Shown here: positions 43,114 through 55,253 of the stretch, piece by piece
Position numbering within the stretch: position 1 is the first letter of the stretch
How the letters are laid out: each line of letters starts with the position of its first letter
Source: Puccinellia tenuiflora
Lineage: Eukaryota > Streptophyta > Magnoliopsida > Poales > Poaceae
NCBI GenBank assembly: GCA_012064385.1
Contig: QRDG01001387.1
Span: forward strand, 248,001 to 312,000
Direction of reading: 5' to 3'
DNA: 64,000 bases
Notes under the pieces: model-generated
Told to the model about the DNA's origin: nothing
What the model saw: the letters and a program-made list of their open reading frames with translations, nothing else
Databases searched by the model: none
Position numbers and translations under genes: made by a program

Positions 43114-43722
43114 CAAATAGCTAAAACATATATACAGATGCCACGGTTTGTACCGTCGTTAATTACTACTAATTAGTAGTACGTCATCGGTGCCTAATGA
43201 GCGGTGGGTACGAAATTATACTTGCCAGACGGTCGGAAACAGACCAGTAATTAAATACGAAGTAATGACGTGTATAATGGTGGTCATAATCACGTACGCA
43301 TACGACACGGTGTACCTACTCTACTCTATGTGCTGGTACAGCTGCAGCCTTGATGTTAAGTGGCCGTGATCTTCATATCTGGACTACTACAGTAGTATGT
43401 AGTGCGTACAACACAGTTTGGTTAGCAGCACCTAACCAAGTAACCATGTGCACAATGACCATGTTATACTGTCATTTTACAGTCAGGTACTGTCTAGCTC
43501 ACCCTGAAAAGAGACTCCCCTGAAAACTTACCATGTTTTGCAGTAAAACACGTACGGATACCGTGGTTTGTACCGTCGTGAGTGCTTAATTAGGCGGTTG
43601 GTATGAAATTATACTAGCCGGCCGGTCGGAAGCAGGCCAGTAAATACGAAGTAATGATGCGTATAAATAATGATGCTCATAATTACGTACGCATACGACG
43701 ACACGGTGTAGTACCTACTCTA

Positions 43723-44508
43723 CCACTCCTTGGATTGGAGAGCCTTGATGCAAGGACAGGGATAGGGCGCACAGGCTGTCACCTGGCAGGACGTCTCATT
43801 AAACCGGCTGGCCGCCAGTGCCCGCGCTGCGCCGTGTCTCGCGCGTGTCTCCCCATGTCCTCTACTAGTAGCTTCGTTCTCGCCGATATTTATCTCCATC
43901 CGTCCATGGACCTGCGCTGCACACGACTGTATCAGATTCGTGTAGGGAGATAATAAAGGTACGATAAACGAGAGCGAATCGTTCGTGTCTGCGCTGGACT
44001 GGAGGACAAAACATGGGTTGATTTGAGAAATGGTTAATTTGCCGCTGAATGCGAGTGCCCTACAGGCTGGATCGAGTACTTGTGCAGGGTTGTTTTTATG
44101 CTTGCTGGGAAGCGGATAGGCATGCATGGAGAGACACCGCGGACCACGGGATTTGGATCGTGTTTTAATACTCAACCCTAATTAAGTTGATTTACAAATC
44201 AACTTAACGACCTCATGAGAGTGCTCCTTCGTCCCAGCTAACCCCCCCCCCCCCCCCCCCCCTTTCTTCGGCGGTCTCGCGGTCCACTATACTTTTGCCT
44301 ATTTTCCGAGTTCACTTTTAACCATGAATTTAACAAACAAAAATGTGAAGTATATTTCATAAAAAGTTTACCATTGGATTCTTATTGGAAGGAAGACTCC
44401 AACAATATAATTGTTTTGTGACAATTGAATCATATTTTTGTTACTTAATTTAATGGGTCATAGTCATTATCACACTTCGTGGGGGACTTATGACCCCTTA
44501 CGAAGGTA
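43723..44508. other. Intergenic DNA with a 21-base poly-C run
   Basis: No gene or complete element is seen. A run of 21 C lies at 44242-44262. The AT-rich part at 44300-44480 looks like the inside of an old MITE, without clear ends. Confidence 0.45.
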
Positions 44509-44586
44509 CTCCCTCTATTTCGCAATATAAGTTTTTTTAGCAAGCTACTTTAACTTGCTAAAAAGTCTTATATTATGAAACAGAGG
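44509..44586. mobile_element. Very short Stowaway-like MITE
   Basis: The 78-bp segment starts CTCCCTCTATTTCGCAATAT after a TA and ends ATATTATGAAACAGAGG. The ends are imperfect inverted repeats, and the middle has TTTTTAGCAAG and CTTGCTAAAAA arms around a short loop, so the whole folds into a hairpin. The right flanking dinucleotide is TT or TA. Confidence 0.75.
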
Positions 44587-45617
44587 TTATTCTAGTTTTC
44601 CTCCGCTGGGGTATGGCGTTGTGCCGAAGGGGAGAGCGAGCTGCGTCCTGTGGCTGTCGGTGTCGGTTCACCTTTCCTTGGTGCTTGGATAGTCGGAGTC
44701 AGAGATGGAAGGAGAAGGCTTGCAACCTACCCGCTAAATATGCTCGTCGGTTCCTCGAATCTAAGGACTGCGACGAGCAATCAGCTTTCGTTGGGCTACC
44801 GTCGAGGTGAAAAGGGAGAGAGGCTTGGATTTAAGGATGGCAATTTTACCCATGGGTACGGGTACCCGCAGGTACCGTACCCGTATGAGGAGGGTATGGG
44901 CACATTTTTATACCCATGGGTAGTATCCATACCCTACCCGCCAAGTCGAGGGTAGGGCATGGGTACAAGCCATGTACCTATGGGTATACCCATACCCTAC
45001 CCGTTTATACTGACATATGGACCCTACTCGGTTGACTTACTAGATATGACTATGGGATTGTGATTTCCAAAGTTAGATAATTGTCATGTATTCATCTACC
45101 TGTTACTGAGTTGAGATGATTGATTTTTTTGTCAAATGTGCTACCAACGAATGTAAAACTTATCAACGAATGTAAAACTTGAACAATTTGTGTACTATTT
45201 GATCTACCCAACGGGTACCCACCGGGTATGGGTATGGGTATACTTTCATCCCCGCGGGTAAGGGTATGAATACAATATGGGTATGGGTATGGTATTGTTC
45301 TACCCTGCCCATACCCTACCCATTGCCATCCTTACTTGGATTTGAGGCAGGTCCGGTCAATCCTTGGGCTTTGTAGGGAAGAATAAAAGCTTCTCTAGCC
45401 TAGTACTCATCCTCATTCCCAATCTTGCTGATAGTTCTGGCCAAAATGAGGCCATGCAGAGGTTTGGCGCAGGTTTCTGTTGTTCATGTTTCTATCTTCC
45501 TGTGTCGAGTCAAGCCAAGAAGCTTGAAGGGAGGTAGATCAAGCTCCAGTGCGACTTCTTTCGGTTGTGTTGTCCAAGTGGCCTTGTCCCCGGTGGCTAT
45601 CTGTTGGCCGTGTCTCA
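44587..45617. other. Unidentified DNA around the hAT MITE
   Basis: The text flanking the 503-bp MITE (44587-44823 and 45343-45617) rejoins cleanly when the MITE and one target copy are removed. It has no frame or family I recognise. Confidence 0.4.
44832..45334. mobile_element. hAT-type MITE with 8-bp target duplication
   Basis: The terminal inverted repeats TAAGGATGGCAAT and ATTGCCATCCTTA match over 13 bp. CTTGGATT flanks both ends (44824-44831 and 45335-45342); an 8-bp duplication is the hAT signature. Subterminal regions on both sides are packed with GGGTAT/GGGTAC hexamers in opposite orientation, which could serve as transposase binding sites. There is no transposase. Confidence 0.9.
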
Positions 45618-45724
45618 AAACACTATTAGAAACAAGGCCTTTCGTCCGAAGCTTTAGTCCCGGCGTTGTTTGGGCCCGAGACTAATGTGGTATTAGTCCC
45701 GGTTTAAAAGGCTAGGACGGCCGG
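45618..45724 (+). mobile_element. CACTA-like terminal fragment
   Basis: CACTATTAGAAACAAGG at the left edge resembles the CACTACTAGAAA start of grass CACTA elements, and TTTAGTCCCGG is repeated inside (45652 and 45693). The fragment is cut by the C2 LTR at 45725, and no continuation is seen after 63756. This rests on motif recognition only. Confidence 0.4.
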
Positions 45725-46418
45725 TGTCGTGGTGGGTTGCACGGCATATCCATCAGAGATGGAAAGAAGTATGGGGCAAGGCGACGATGGCGCTCGCGCG
45801 GGATTGGGTAGCAAGCACGCAAACACACGCGATGTACCCAGGTTCAGGGCCCTCGTGGTGAGGTAACACCCCTACGTCCTGCTTCTTCTTGTTTCTTATT
45901 GATTGATCACAGAATCGGGCTACAGATGCTCCTAGAGCTGTTTCGGGTGGCAGCCGGCTGGAGGTCCTAGCCGGCTGGAGGTTGAAGATGATGATAACTG
46001 CTACTTGGGTGTTCTGGTTGCCTCTGTTGTTTACTTGCCTCACGCAGGAGGCTCTAGCCCGCCTTATATAGGCAGCGGGCTAGGGTTTTGGGTTACAAGG
46101 ATTTTACAGGTCTGTCCCTATGACATCATCTACTTTCTGGCCGGCTGGAGCTCGTTGCCATGATTCTGCACAGGAGATGCCCGACAGGAAGTACTGTTCA
46201 CCAGGAGCGGTTATGCGGGACTGGCCCACCCGTACGGAGCTGTCGGTTGGTACGTCCGGCTTCAGCCCAGCCGGACGTCTGTGTCCGGGTAGACGCAGGC
46301 GGCTTGATTCAGCCGGCGGGTTCTAGGCGGCGTTGTCCAGCCGGCACTTGTTCAGCCGGCCCGTGGAGTTTTGAAGGAGTGAGCCTCTTTGGGGTATCCG
46401 GGGTTCATCTCCCCGACA
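45725..46418 (-). repeat. C2 3' LTR
   Basis: It runs from TGTCGTGGTGG to CCCCGACA. The minus-strand TATA box is at 46063-46072. The adjoining minus-strand tract CTCGGGGGCTAG at 46419 is the polypurine tract. Confidence 0.9.
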
Positions 46419-47065
46419 CTAGCCCCCGAGATCGTGGAGTCTTACTAGCTTGCTGGGAAGACTTTGCGATCTTCCCCTTAGTCTTGGTTGTCGTGGTCGT
46501 AATGTCGAGGTTGGAGATAGGGCCGGCTGAAATTGGAGCCGGGCAAAGCCGAAGCCGGATGAAGTTGAGGCTTGTGTGCGGGGAAAGCTCCGCGGGCACC
46601 CCTGATCTTGGCTGCGTACTGTTGGAGTTGTCGATGACTTGTTCGGCGGCGTGGGGCCGGAACTGAAGTCCTTGGCGGCCTGGCGTGGCCGTCTTGAGGG
46701 TTCGGGTCGTGGCTTACGTCAGCCACGTCCCCACGTCCCGTCCGCCTGACGGCTCTCCCCGGGAATCGAGGCAGAACGCCTCGGCTTCGTCGTTGGGATC
46801 TTCTGCGGCAACCGCTCGTTAGTGGGATCCTTTGCGGGCGGTTTTGGCGTAACTGCACGCCACGCGTCGTGCGGAGGCACGTCTCCACAACGGCTCCTTG
46901 CTTGTAAAAGGGGAAGTGGGGAACGGTTCAGGCTATCGTTCCCCATTCTCCAGCCCGCGCTCTAGCTTCAGCCTTCTCCGAGATTGTCTCCTTCCTTCGC
47001 ATTCTCCCAACGCATTCTTCTTCTTCGCCGGCGGCGCTTCCTCTCCAACGGGGAACCGAGCCTCA
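46419..47065. other. C2 leader region of antisense gene 1
   Basis: This is the counterpart of 16559-17115. It has the polypurine tract at the left and TGTAAAAG at 46903-46910, about 163 bp before the aORF1 ATG. Nothing else is seen. Confidence 0.55.
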
Positions 47066-50000
47066 ATGGCAAGCACTGGAGCCTGGATGGGGTCCAGCGT
47101 CGACAACGAGGAGCTCAAGAAGCTCCGCCGCGGGATGCTCATCGGCAGCAAAGAGGAAGTCGGGATCCGGGTTCCTGACGACGAGGAGATCTCGCCGGTC
47201 GCGGCGGTGAATGAGTCCGTGGTGTTCTCCTCGCACCTGGCGAGGGGATTGGTGCTGCCGGTGAGCCCCTTCCTCCGGCAGTTCCTCAATTACGCTGCTC
47301 TCTTGCTTCGTCACCTTATGCGAGGCGTATCTGGGCCTCTGGCCCTGCATGGAGCTGTTCGGGCTATTTTTTCTTCCTCCGCGCTCAGACTAGCGGCAGG
47401 AAGCTGCGGGAATGCGGATGCGTCTCCGTGTCCACGAAGAATGTCCTCTTTCCCAAGGTTCATCTGCTCGAATCCGTCAAGAAGTGGCAGAGCAGCTACT
47501 TCTATGTTCGGAACCTCACGGCGGAGGACCGGATTGGGCTTCCCCGGTTCAAGAACCAACTGCCCGAAGACAAGTCCTGGAACCGGAAGGTGCCTGTCGA
47601 TGAAGGTCTGGAGGCGGCCGTGACGGCTCGGGTGAAGGACCTGATCGCAGGCGGCCTGACCTCCCGGGACCTGACGCTGGCTTGGCTGGCTAGGCGGGTG
47701 TACCCGTTGCAGGCTAGAGTGCACAAGATGTGCTTCTATTCGGGTCTTCGAGACCCCACCCGGGCTTGCGCGGAAGCCTGGGAGTCGGGCGAGTTGCGAC
47801 GCTGGGCCGGCCAGGTGATCACCGACGCGATCGAGCGGAAATGGCAGTTCGGCATGGAGCCGTTTTCTCGCGCGTGACGCGCTCCGGTGGTTAGTTCCTT
47901 CCCCCTTTTCTTGTCTTGCGTTCCTTCGAGCCGGCTGAGTACTCATCCGGCTGGCGTGTCCTTGCAGATTTGCGATCTTCAGAGGGCCGAAGATCTTGAC
48001 GTCGTCTTCGGGGCGGACCGGCCCGGTCCCCCCCCCCCCCCCCGGAGGAGCACGCGGCCTCCGGCGAAGAGAGTGCCTCCGACGGAGAGGCGGACAGTGA
48101 GGAGACCGCCTCGGATGCCGAGGCGGGTGACGGTTCCCCCGTTGCATCCGACGCGGGGAAGCGTCAGGCTAGGCACGACGACTCCACGGAGTCGTCTGAT
48201 GGCGCTGATGGCGCCGATGTCGAGGACGATGACGATAGCGGTCGCGCCGTGGCGAGCCCCGCCGCGGCCGACTCCGATTCTGACCGGGCCACCCGCGGGG
48301 GTCCGGACTTGGAGCGCGGCAAGGCGGCGCCGGCTCCGGTTTCCCGTGGTAAGTCTCCCGCGCCCGATTTCGCCGAACAAAACAGCGGCGGGGGCGTGCG
48401 GGTATTTGTCGATCTCTCCAGTGGTTCCGAACCGGACTCTGAGAGTTCCTCTTCCGTGCCAGCCTCCAAGCCAGGCGTGTCTAGCCGCAGGACAAAGGAG
48501 CTAGAGGCGAGCATCCGGAAAGCTCGGTCGTTGTCCTCCCCCCAGATCGTAAAGGAGAGGCGGTCGAAGGCGGCCGCTGGTTCAGACGCAGGCGAGAGAG
48601 TCCGCCCGCGAGGCGGGTCGTTCATGAAGCGGGGTGCACTCCTCGCAAAGAAGCTTTCTTCAGTGTTCAGCCGGCCAACCACAGCCGGTTGACGCCCGCT
48701 GGGAAATCGCCAGCGGAGAAGAAGGTTGATGCTATAGTGGAGGAAGCCGTGGCTAAAATCGCAGCGAGGCAGAAGGAGGGGGAGGAAGCGGCGAGGCCGG
48801 AAGCTCTTGCTGGTCGGATCGGCGCCCAGGTGGTTAATCCTACTCTTGCCGTTGATCCTGATTACGACTTGAGTATTGAGGATATGGAAAAGGCTATTTA
48901 TGCGGAACTGGCATAGGCGGATTTGATCCGAGAGGCGATGGACGCCAAGATGACCGTGGCGCAGCTTGTGGCTTCAAGGGAGGCCGAGGCGAAGGCGGGA
49001 GCGGAGGCGGACACCAGGAAGACCGCGGAGGCTGGCGCCGAGGTCGAAATGACGCCGGCTCCCGCGAAGCGGCGGCTGACGACCTCGCCGTCCCGGTGAA
49101 GGGCGGAGAAACACCTTCCGGTGGCGTGAAGCACCTGCCCGACGATACGCCGGCTCCTCCGCCAAAGCGCTTGAAGAGGAGGAAGCCCGTGGAGTTGGGC
49201 TCACGCGACGGGTAAGCCTTTGCCTTGAGGCGGAATTCTTGCAGTCTATAACTTCTTGTAGGTGACGCTTTCTTCGTCTTGCAGGGTGCCGCTCTCGACC
49301 GTGGTGGCGACGACCAGCATGGTGGTGGAACCGGCCTCGGGGCCTGCTCCCGAGGCCCCTGCGATGCAAGCGGCTGGTCCGCCTCCAAAGGTGGTGATGG
49401 CGACGGCGGACGTGGAGCCGGACAGCCGGGAGCCGGCTGACGCGGCTCCCCTCATGGTCGACTTCGACCCTCCGGTTTCTGGCAGCGGCGCCGGGGCGTC
49501 GGCGGATGCCTTCGAGACAGTTCCTCGGCCCGGCGCCGGGGCTGGAATCCTCGCCTTCCCCACTCCTTCCTTGTCCGTGGTCGAGACGGCCAAGGACAAG
49601 GCCATAGCGGGGGCGACGGCTTTGCTTCCTGGCCCTCGTCAATCAACTCTGGTGGGCTCTCCTCCATATTCCGGGCCCGTGCCGGGCTCTGCCAGACGCA
49701 TCGGGGAAGTTCCCCCTCACCGTACTGGTGGAGCAAAAGGCTCAGGAGAACCTGGCCAACATCACGTTGCTCCGCTCCTCGATAGAGTATGGCTTCGCCG
49801 AGGCGGCTAAGGAGGCGACGATTCTCAAGCGAGAGCTTGAGGCGGCCAAAGGTTTGGCTTTCCTTCTCGGTCGCATTTTCCGTCTTGGCGCCTTGTATTT
49901 TTCTTGTGCGGCTTGATTTGATGATGATCCGGCCTCTTCAAGCGACACCACCTCCCGCGCCGGCCTGGAAAGGCAGCTGAAGAAGAAGGATTCTGCCCTG

Positions 50001-50888
50001 GCACTGGTCAAGGCCGATCTCCAGATGGCAGAGAAGGCGTCGGAGGAGCGCCGCCTGGAGGTCGTCCGGCTAGGCGAGGAGGCAAAGAAACTGCAGGAAG
50101 CAGAGCAGCGAAGGCAGGGCGAGGTTGAGTCCCTCCGGAAGAACGCGGATGAACTGAGTAGCCAACTGAAGGAGTCCATGGACACCAATGATCAGATTGT
50201 CTAGGCGTCCAAGGCGCGTGAACTTGAGCATGAGCAACTGGTGGGAGGGCTGATCAGGGAGGTTGAGCGTGTAAACGAAACTTATCCTTGGTAAGTGACG
50301 TCTTTTTCTCTTTGATTTCTGCTTGGGGTCTTCTATTCGGCCTCACCGGCTTGAAATGCAGGCTTTTATCCCGAGGTGGATGCGCAAATTTAGAAAGACG
50401 CTGCCTCGGCACGCTCTCGACCGGAGTCTTCTGGTGCCACCACTGGGTCTGCGCCGACTGCCTCCTCCCGTCTTCTCCGATTTAGCCAAGAACTCAAACG
50501 GTTGAAGGAAGCGGCCGACGGCGTCCTCGAGAACTTATGGCCGGATGCTCCCTTGCCAACCGCTCTCCATGACCTGTCCGTCCGGCTTGAAGGGGCGCCA
50601 GCCGGCATCGACGAACAGGTGGAGATGGCGGCGCGTGGAGGCACTGACATGGCGTTGGCCTTGGTGAAGTCATGGTATCCAAGCGTGCAGATGAGTATGC
50701 TGGTGGGTGGCTTCCGCACAGGAACGTCTCTTGCGTATCTGCGTACGGAGATCCAGATGGCTTCAAGGCGAATTGCTGAGGTGGTGGATTTGACGGCGTT
50801 GGTGCCTGCCGAGCCGTCCACGACGGCACGGCCGACTGAAGACGCCGGAGCCGGCAGCGCTGCCGCCACCGATGCTGCTGCTCCTTAA
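47066..50888 (+). pseudogene. Antisense gene 1 (aORF1) of C2
   Basis: This is the homologue of 17116-21326 with the same exon plan. It starts MASTGAWMGSS, has VFSSHLARGL, SVKKWQSSYFYVRN and FYSGLRDPTRAC in exon 1, and ends AATDAAAP. Introns at 47890-47967 and 49212-49284 match those of C1 and are in phase; the third (from 49852) and fourth (near 50291) are visible with less clear borders. Damage includes a 41-bp deletion near 47287 that shifts the frame, a TGA at 47875, a C run at 48030-48046, and a TAG near 50203. Exon 4 is rich in Glu, Lys and Arg heptads, suggesting a coiled coil. The product would be nuclear or particle-associated; its function is unknown. Confidence 0.7.
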
Positions 50889-51169
50889 TTTGCTTGCTCC
50901 CCTGGAATGCCGGGCGTACATGTAGAACTTGTTGTTTTGAGTTGATGACTAGTTTGATCGCTACTTGTTGTAATATGGATCGATTTCTCTGTTATTAATT
51001 ATTGCCTTCGTGTCAAGATTTGTGTCCATCTTGGTGATGATGATCACCATGTCTAGCCCCCGAATTTTGGGCCGGCTTGAGCATCGAGCCGGGTGAAATT
51101 TTATGTCTCTTACTCATCTTGTACTTTCTTTCGTCGTCTTGGTGACGTGCAGCCCCGAGTATCTGACTT

Positions 51170-51665
51170 GGGGTGTAGTAGTTGATCGTCCGGGTGTGTA
51201 CGGCCGGCTTGGCGACTGCACAGCGCCCAGGAATTTTTCTGCCGGCTGACGGCGTGGCAGCCCCCAAGTCCGTGACTCGGGGTGTTGTCGGTTTGCGTCC
51301 GGGGTCTGCGGAGCCGGCTTGCCGGCTGCGCAGCCCCCGAGAATATTCTGCCGGCTGACGGCGTGGCAACCCCCGAGTCCGTGACCCGGGGTGTTGTAGA
51401 TGTGCGTCCGGGTCTGCGGAGCTGGCTTGCCGGCTGCGCAGCCCCGGGAATTTTCTGCCGGCTGACGGCGTGGCAGCCCCCGAGCCCGTGACTCGGGGTG
51501 TTGTAGATGTGCGTCCGGGTCTGCGGAGCCGGCTTGCTGACTGCGCAGCCCCCGGGAATTTTTCTGCCGGCTGACGGTGTGGCAGCCCCGAGTCCGTGAC
51601 TCGGGGTGTTGTAGATGTGCGTCCGGGTCTGCGGAGCCGGCTTGCCGGCTGCGCAAGCCCCCGGG
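51170..51665 (+). repeat. Tandem array upstream of aORF2, left C2 segment
   Basis: GACGGCGTGGCAGC-type blocks occur near 51248, 51357, 51464 and 51573, a period of 107-109 bp. Each unit has CCGAGTCCGTGACTCGG, a palindrome with 7-bp arms, and GGAGCCGGCTTGCCGGCTGC. Four units and part of a fifth are present. Confidence 0.82.
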
Positions 51666-51860
51666 AATTTTATTTGCCGCCTTGAATCCTGCGCTGTGTT
51701 TTTTGCCTCCTCGGCTTTGCCATCTTTTGTGTTAGTGGCCACGTGTCGCCCAGAGGCGTGGTCTGGCGGTTGCGCTACCCCAGGTCCCCTTATAAATAGC
51801 GGAGCGGGTGCGTTTTCCTTCTTCATCTTCTCCTTCACTTTGCACCTCCTCTGCCCAGAC

Positions 51861-52469
51861 ATGGCGCCGAAGAAAGAGATCGAATTGGGGGCTCCCGTTG
51901 TGGCCCAAGCGCGGCCGGGGTCGTCCGCCGAAGAAGGACGCTGGCGAGTCCTCCGCCGCGGCAGCCAAGCGCGGCAGAGGCCGCCGCCCAAGCTCGGACG
52001 TGGCGGTGGTGGGATGTCACCGCTGCGGTGGCTGGAGGCAAAGCGGAGCCCCTCTCCCGCCCGCTCGGAGTCTCCTGCATGTGTCTATTGGGGCGAGTTC
52101 CCCATTTCGGAGTTCCTCCTGACGCTGTACGAGCCCATCCAGCATACCCAGTGGCTCCCTCGGGCCGTCGCCGATGCGCTGGAGGGGGAAGGCCCTTCAC
52201 ATTTCTTCTTCATCGGTTTGGAGCCCATCAAGGGCCTTGGGAGGTGCATGCTCGCGTCGTCGTCAGCCAGGAAGGTGGGAAGTTCGCCGGGGCTCAGGTC
52301 TTCTCCGGCTGGAAAGCTTTGGCCAAGTTTTTCGCCTGGAGCTCCCTTTATCCTCCACTTCCAGCTGAAGCGCCAGACTAGGGTCCTCTACGTCAAGGTC
52401 TTCGGACGGCTCCCGTGCCTCAAGGAGTGGGAGGAGAGCGATGACGATATGACTCCGCCTCCCGCTTAG
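51861..52469 (+). pseudogene. aORF2, left C2 segment, frameshifted
   Basis: Starting MAPKKEIE and ending EEWEESDDDMTPPPA-like, this copy matches 55254-55868 at the DNA level. It has several one-base indels, for example three C instead of four near 52193, which throw the B3-like part out of frame until it recovers near 52340. A TATA box (TATAAATA) is at 51791-51798. The indels sit mostly in short homopolymers, so sequencing error in a contig end is as likely as true decay. Confidence 0.7.
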
Positions 52470-53285
52470 CTTTTTAGGTTATCTTGTAGCCGGCTCGGCC
52501 AGTGGGCAAGGTTGTCCGCCTGTGGACTTCCTCCTTTTGCTTATGTAATCTGCTCCCGGCTGTAAGCCTTTATTTTGATATTGAATGCCACTTGCTTTTG
52601 TTCACGCCTTTGTGTGCTGTTGACCGGCTTGGTCCTTTACATATCATCCGGGTTGAGGTCCAGAGCCGGTAGGCGGCATTTTTGCGCGGGAAACGAAATG
52701 AGGAAGTGGTTAGCTTGCTCTTTCAATTATGGAGAATATTTTTACTTTGCTTAGATCAATTTTACACTCGCCTGTAGCCTTTCCCGCCGCCGTTCGTGTG
52801 CACTTCACCGTCTAGCAGGATCATGCACACTACTTCAACGTTAGGATCCGGTTTGTTGGGCCAGAGTTTTCTCAGCCAACGTTTTCTGTTTCTTACGTCT
52901 TTCGCATACAGTCAGCCTCCAGCTTATTCTCTTGCCGGCCTTAACCGGATCCGAAGAGTTAGCCGTTTAGCGTGTGTAGTTAATCGTCCGTAATAGGAGA
53001 AGTGGTTGCCGACTGCCGGCTTGGCCGAGTTTACAGAACAACATTTTTTCAGCCGGCGGCACTTTCTTTATGCGTTTTTCACGTTGTTGGCCCCCTCCAG
53101 CTTGTTCTCTTGCCGGCCTTAACGGATTTGAAGAGTTAGCCGTTTAGGGGTTAGTCACGCTACACGGCCGCTAAAGGCAAGCTTGCCGGCTGCCGGAGCA
53201 ACCGAAAGGAAATGCAGAAGGATTGCGAAAAAATTGCTCATGTACTCATCTCTCATTTCTTTATTGATAGATGGGTGATACATAC
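52470..53285. other. Spacer between aORF2 and pol, left C2 segment
   Basis: No gene is present. A segment with CTCTTGCCGGCCTTAAC and GAGTTAGCCGTTTAG occurs twice, near 52928 and 53105, as a loose duplication of about 175 bp. The right C2 segment and C1 have the same arrangement. Confidence 0.55.
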
Positions 53286-53286
53286 N
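53286..53286. other. Single N: assembly gap
   Basis: The base is N. The left side is the spacer just before pol; the right side jumps back to intron 3 of aORF1. Confidence 0.97.
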
Positions 53287-55071
53287 CCTTCTCGGTCGCA
53301 TTTCCCGTCTTGGCGCCTTGTATTTTTCTTGTGCGGCTTGATTTGATGATGACCTGGCCTTTAGGCGACCACCACCTCCCGCGCCTGGCCTGGAGAGATA
53401 GTTAAGAAGAAGGATGCTGCCCTGGCCCTGGTCAAGGCCGACCTCCAGACGGCAGCGAAGGTTTCGGAGGAGCGCCGCCTGGAGGTCGCCGGCTGGGCGA
53501 GGAGGCGAAGGCAGCTGCAGGATGGCAGCGGAGGCAGGCGAGGTCGAGTCTCTCCGGAAGAATGCGGATGAACTGAGGAGCCAGCTGAAGGAGTCCATCG
53601 ACACCACGACCAGATCGTCCAGGCGGCCAAGGCGCGTGAACTCGAGCAGAGCAACTGGTGGGCGGCCTGATTTAGGGAGGTTGAGCGCGTAAACGAGCTT
53701 ATCCTTGGTAATGATGTCTCTTCTCTTTGATTCTTGCTTGGGGTCTTCTACTCGGTCTCACCGGCTTGAAATGCAGGCTTTTATCCCGAGGTGGATGCGC
53801 ATCCAGAAAGACGCTGCCTCGGCACGCTCACGGCCGGAGTCTTCTGGTGCCAGCCGCCGGGTCTGCGCCGACCGCCTCCTCCCGTCTTCTCCGATTTGGC
53901 CAAGAGTTCAGACGGCTGAAGGGAGCGGCCGACGGTTGTCCTCGAGTTATGGCCGGATGCTCCCTTGCCAACCGCTCTCCACAACCTGTCCGTCCGGCTT
54001 GAAGGGGCGCCAGCGGCATCGACGAACAGGTGGAGATGGCGGCGCGTGGAGCAGCGACATGGCGTTGGGCCTTGGTGAAGTCATGGTATCCAAGCGTGCA
54101 GATGAGTATGCTGGTGGGTGGCTTCCGCACAGGAGTCTCTTGCGAGTCTTCGTCGGAGATCCAGATGGCTCAAGGCGAATTGCCGAGGTGGTAGAGTTTG
54201 ACGGCGTTGGTGCCCTGCCGAGCCGTCCACGACGGCACGGCCGACTGAAGACGCTGGAGCCGCAGCGCTGCCGCCACCGATGCTGCTGTCTCCTTAATTT
54301 GCTTGCTCCCCTGGATGCCGGCGTACGTGTAGAACTTGCTGTTTTGAATTGATGACTAGTTTGATCTGCTACTTGTTGTAATATGGATCTGTTTCTTCTG
54401 TCATTAATTACTGCCTTCGTGTCAAGATTTGTGTCCGTCTTGGTGATGATGATCACCATGTCTAGCCCCCGAATTTTGGGCCGGCTTGAGCATCGAGCCG
54501 GGTCGAAATTTTATGTCTCTTACTCATCTTGTACTTTCTTCCGTCGTCTTGGTGACGTGCAGCCCCCAGTCCTGACTTGGGGTGTGTGTTGATCGTCCGG
54601 GTGCGAGGCCGGCTTGGCGGCTGCTCAGCCCCCGGGTATTTTCTGCCGGCTGACGGCGTTGCAGCCCCGAGTCCGTGACTCGGGGTGTGTAGATGTACGC
54701 CGGGTCTGCGGAGCCGGCTTGCCGCTGCGCAGCCCCGGGAATTTTATGCCGGCTGACGGCGTTGGCAGCCCCCGAGTCCTTGACTCGGGGTGTGTAGTTT
54801 GCGTCCGGTCTGCGGAGCCGGCTTGCCGGCTGCAGCCCCCGGGAATTTTCTGCCGGCTGACGCGTGGCAGCCCCCGAGTCCGTGACTCGGGGTGTGTAGA
54901 CTTGCGTCCGGGTCTGCGGAGCGGCTTGCCGGCTGCGCAGCCCCCGGGAATTTTTCTGCCGGCTGACGGCGTCGGCAGCCCCTGAGTCCGTGACTCGGGG
55001 CGTTATAGATTGCGTCCGGGTCTGCGGAGCCGGCCTTGACGGCTGGCGCATCCCCGGGAATTTGCTTTGCC
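53287..55071 (+). repeat. Right copy of the near-duplicate: aORF1 end and tandem array, error-rich
   Basis: This repeats 49863 to about 51670, from aORF1 intron 3 to its end and the tandem array. Many single-base deletions break every exon. The array at 54590-55070 has about four units near 54652, 54754, 54859 and 54964 (period 102-105 bp, each a few bases shorter than on the left). The pattern of lost single bases looks like unpolished contig-end sequence. Confidence 0.75.
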
Positions 55072-55184
55072 GCCTTGATCCCGCGATTGTGCCTTTTGCC
55101 TCCTCGGCTTCGCCGTCTTTTATGTCAGTGGCCACGTGTCGCCTGGAGACGGGACGTGACGGTTGAGCTACCGTCGGGTCCCCT

Positions 55185-55192
55185 TATAAATA
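55185..55192 (+). promoter_or_regulatory. TATA box of aORF2 in C2
   Basis: TATAAATA lies 69 bp before the ATG. The spacing is nearly identical in the other two copies (22188 and 51791). Confidence 0.65.
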
Positions 55193-55253
55193 GTGGTGTG
55201 GGTGCGTTCTCCTTGCTTCATCTTCTCTTTCGTTTGCTCCCCCTCATCCAAGT

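Larger units (their letters stand above)
38050..43722. repeat. Diverged two-copy tandem duplication split by the copia element
   Basis: Unit 1 is 38050-38324 plus 43119-43330; unit 2 is 43350-43722. Shared text in order includes AGTGGCCGTGATCTTC (near 38063 and 43359), CATACTGTCATTTTACA-type text, GGTTTGTACCGTCGT (near 43145 and 43566), ACGGTCGG and CGTACGCATACGACACGG-type text. Removing the copia element restores a unit of about 420 bp. Divergence is substantial, so the duplication is older than the copia insertion. Confidence 0.7.
49863..53285. repeat. Left copy of a 3.4-kb near-duplicate ending at the N
   Basis: Starting CCTTCTCGGTCGCATTTTCC, this segment matches 53287-56691 from its first base. 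It covers the last exons of aORF1, the tandem array, aORF2 and the spacer before pol. It breaks off at TGATACATAC before the N, exactly where 56691 continues into pol. Differences include many one-base changes in homopolymers, and also substitutions. Confidence 0.8.
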
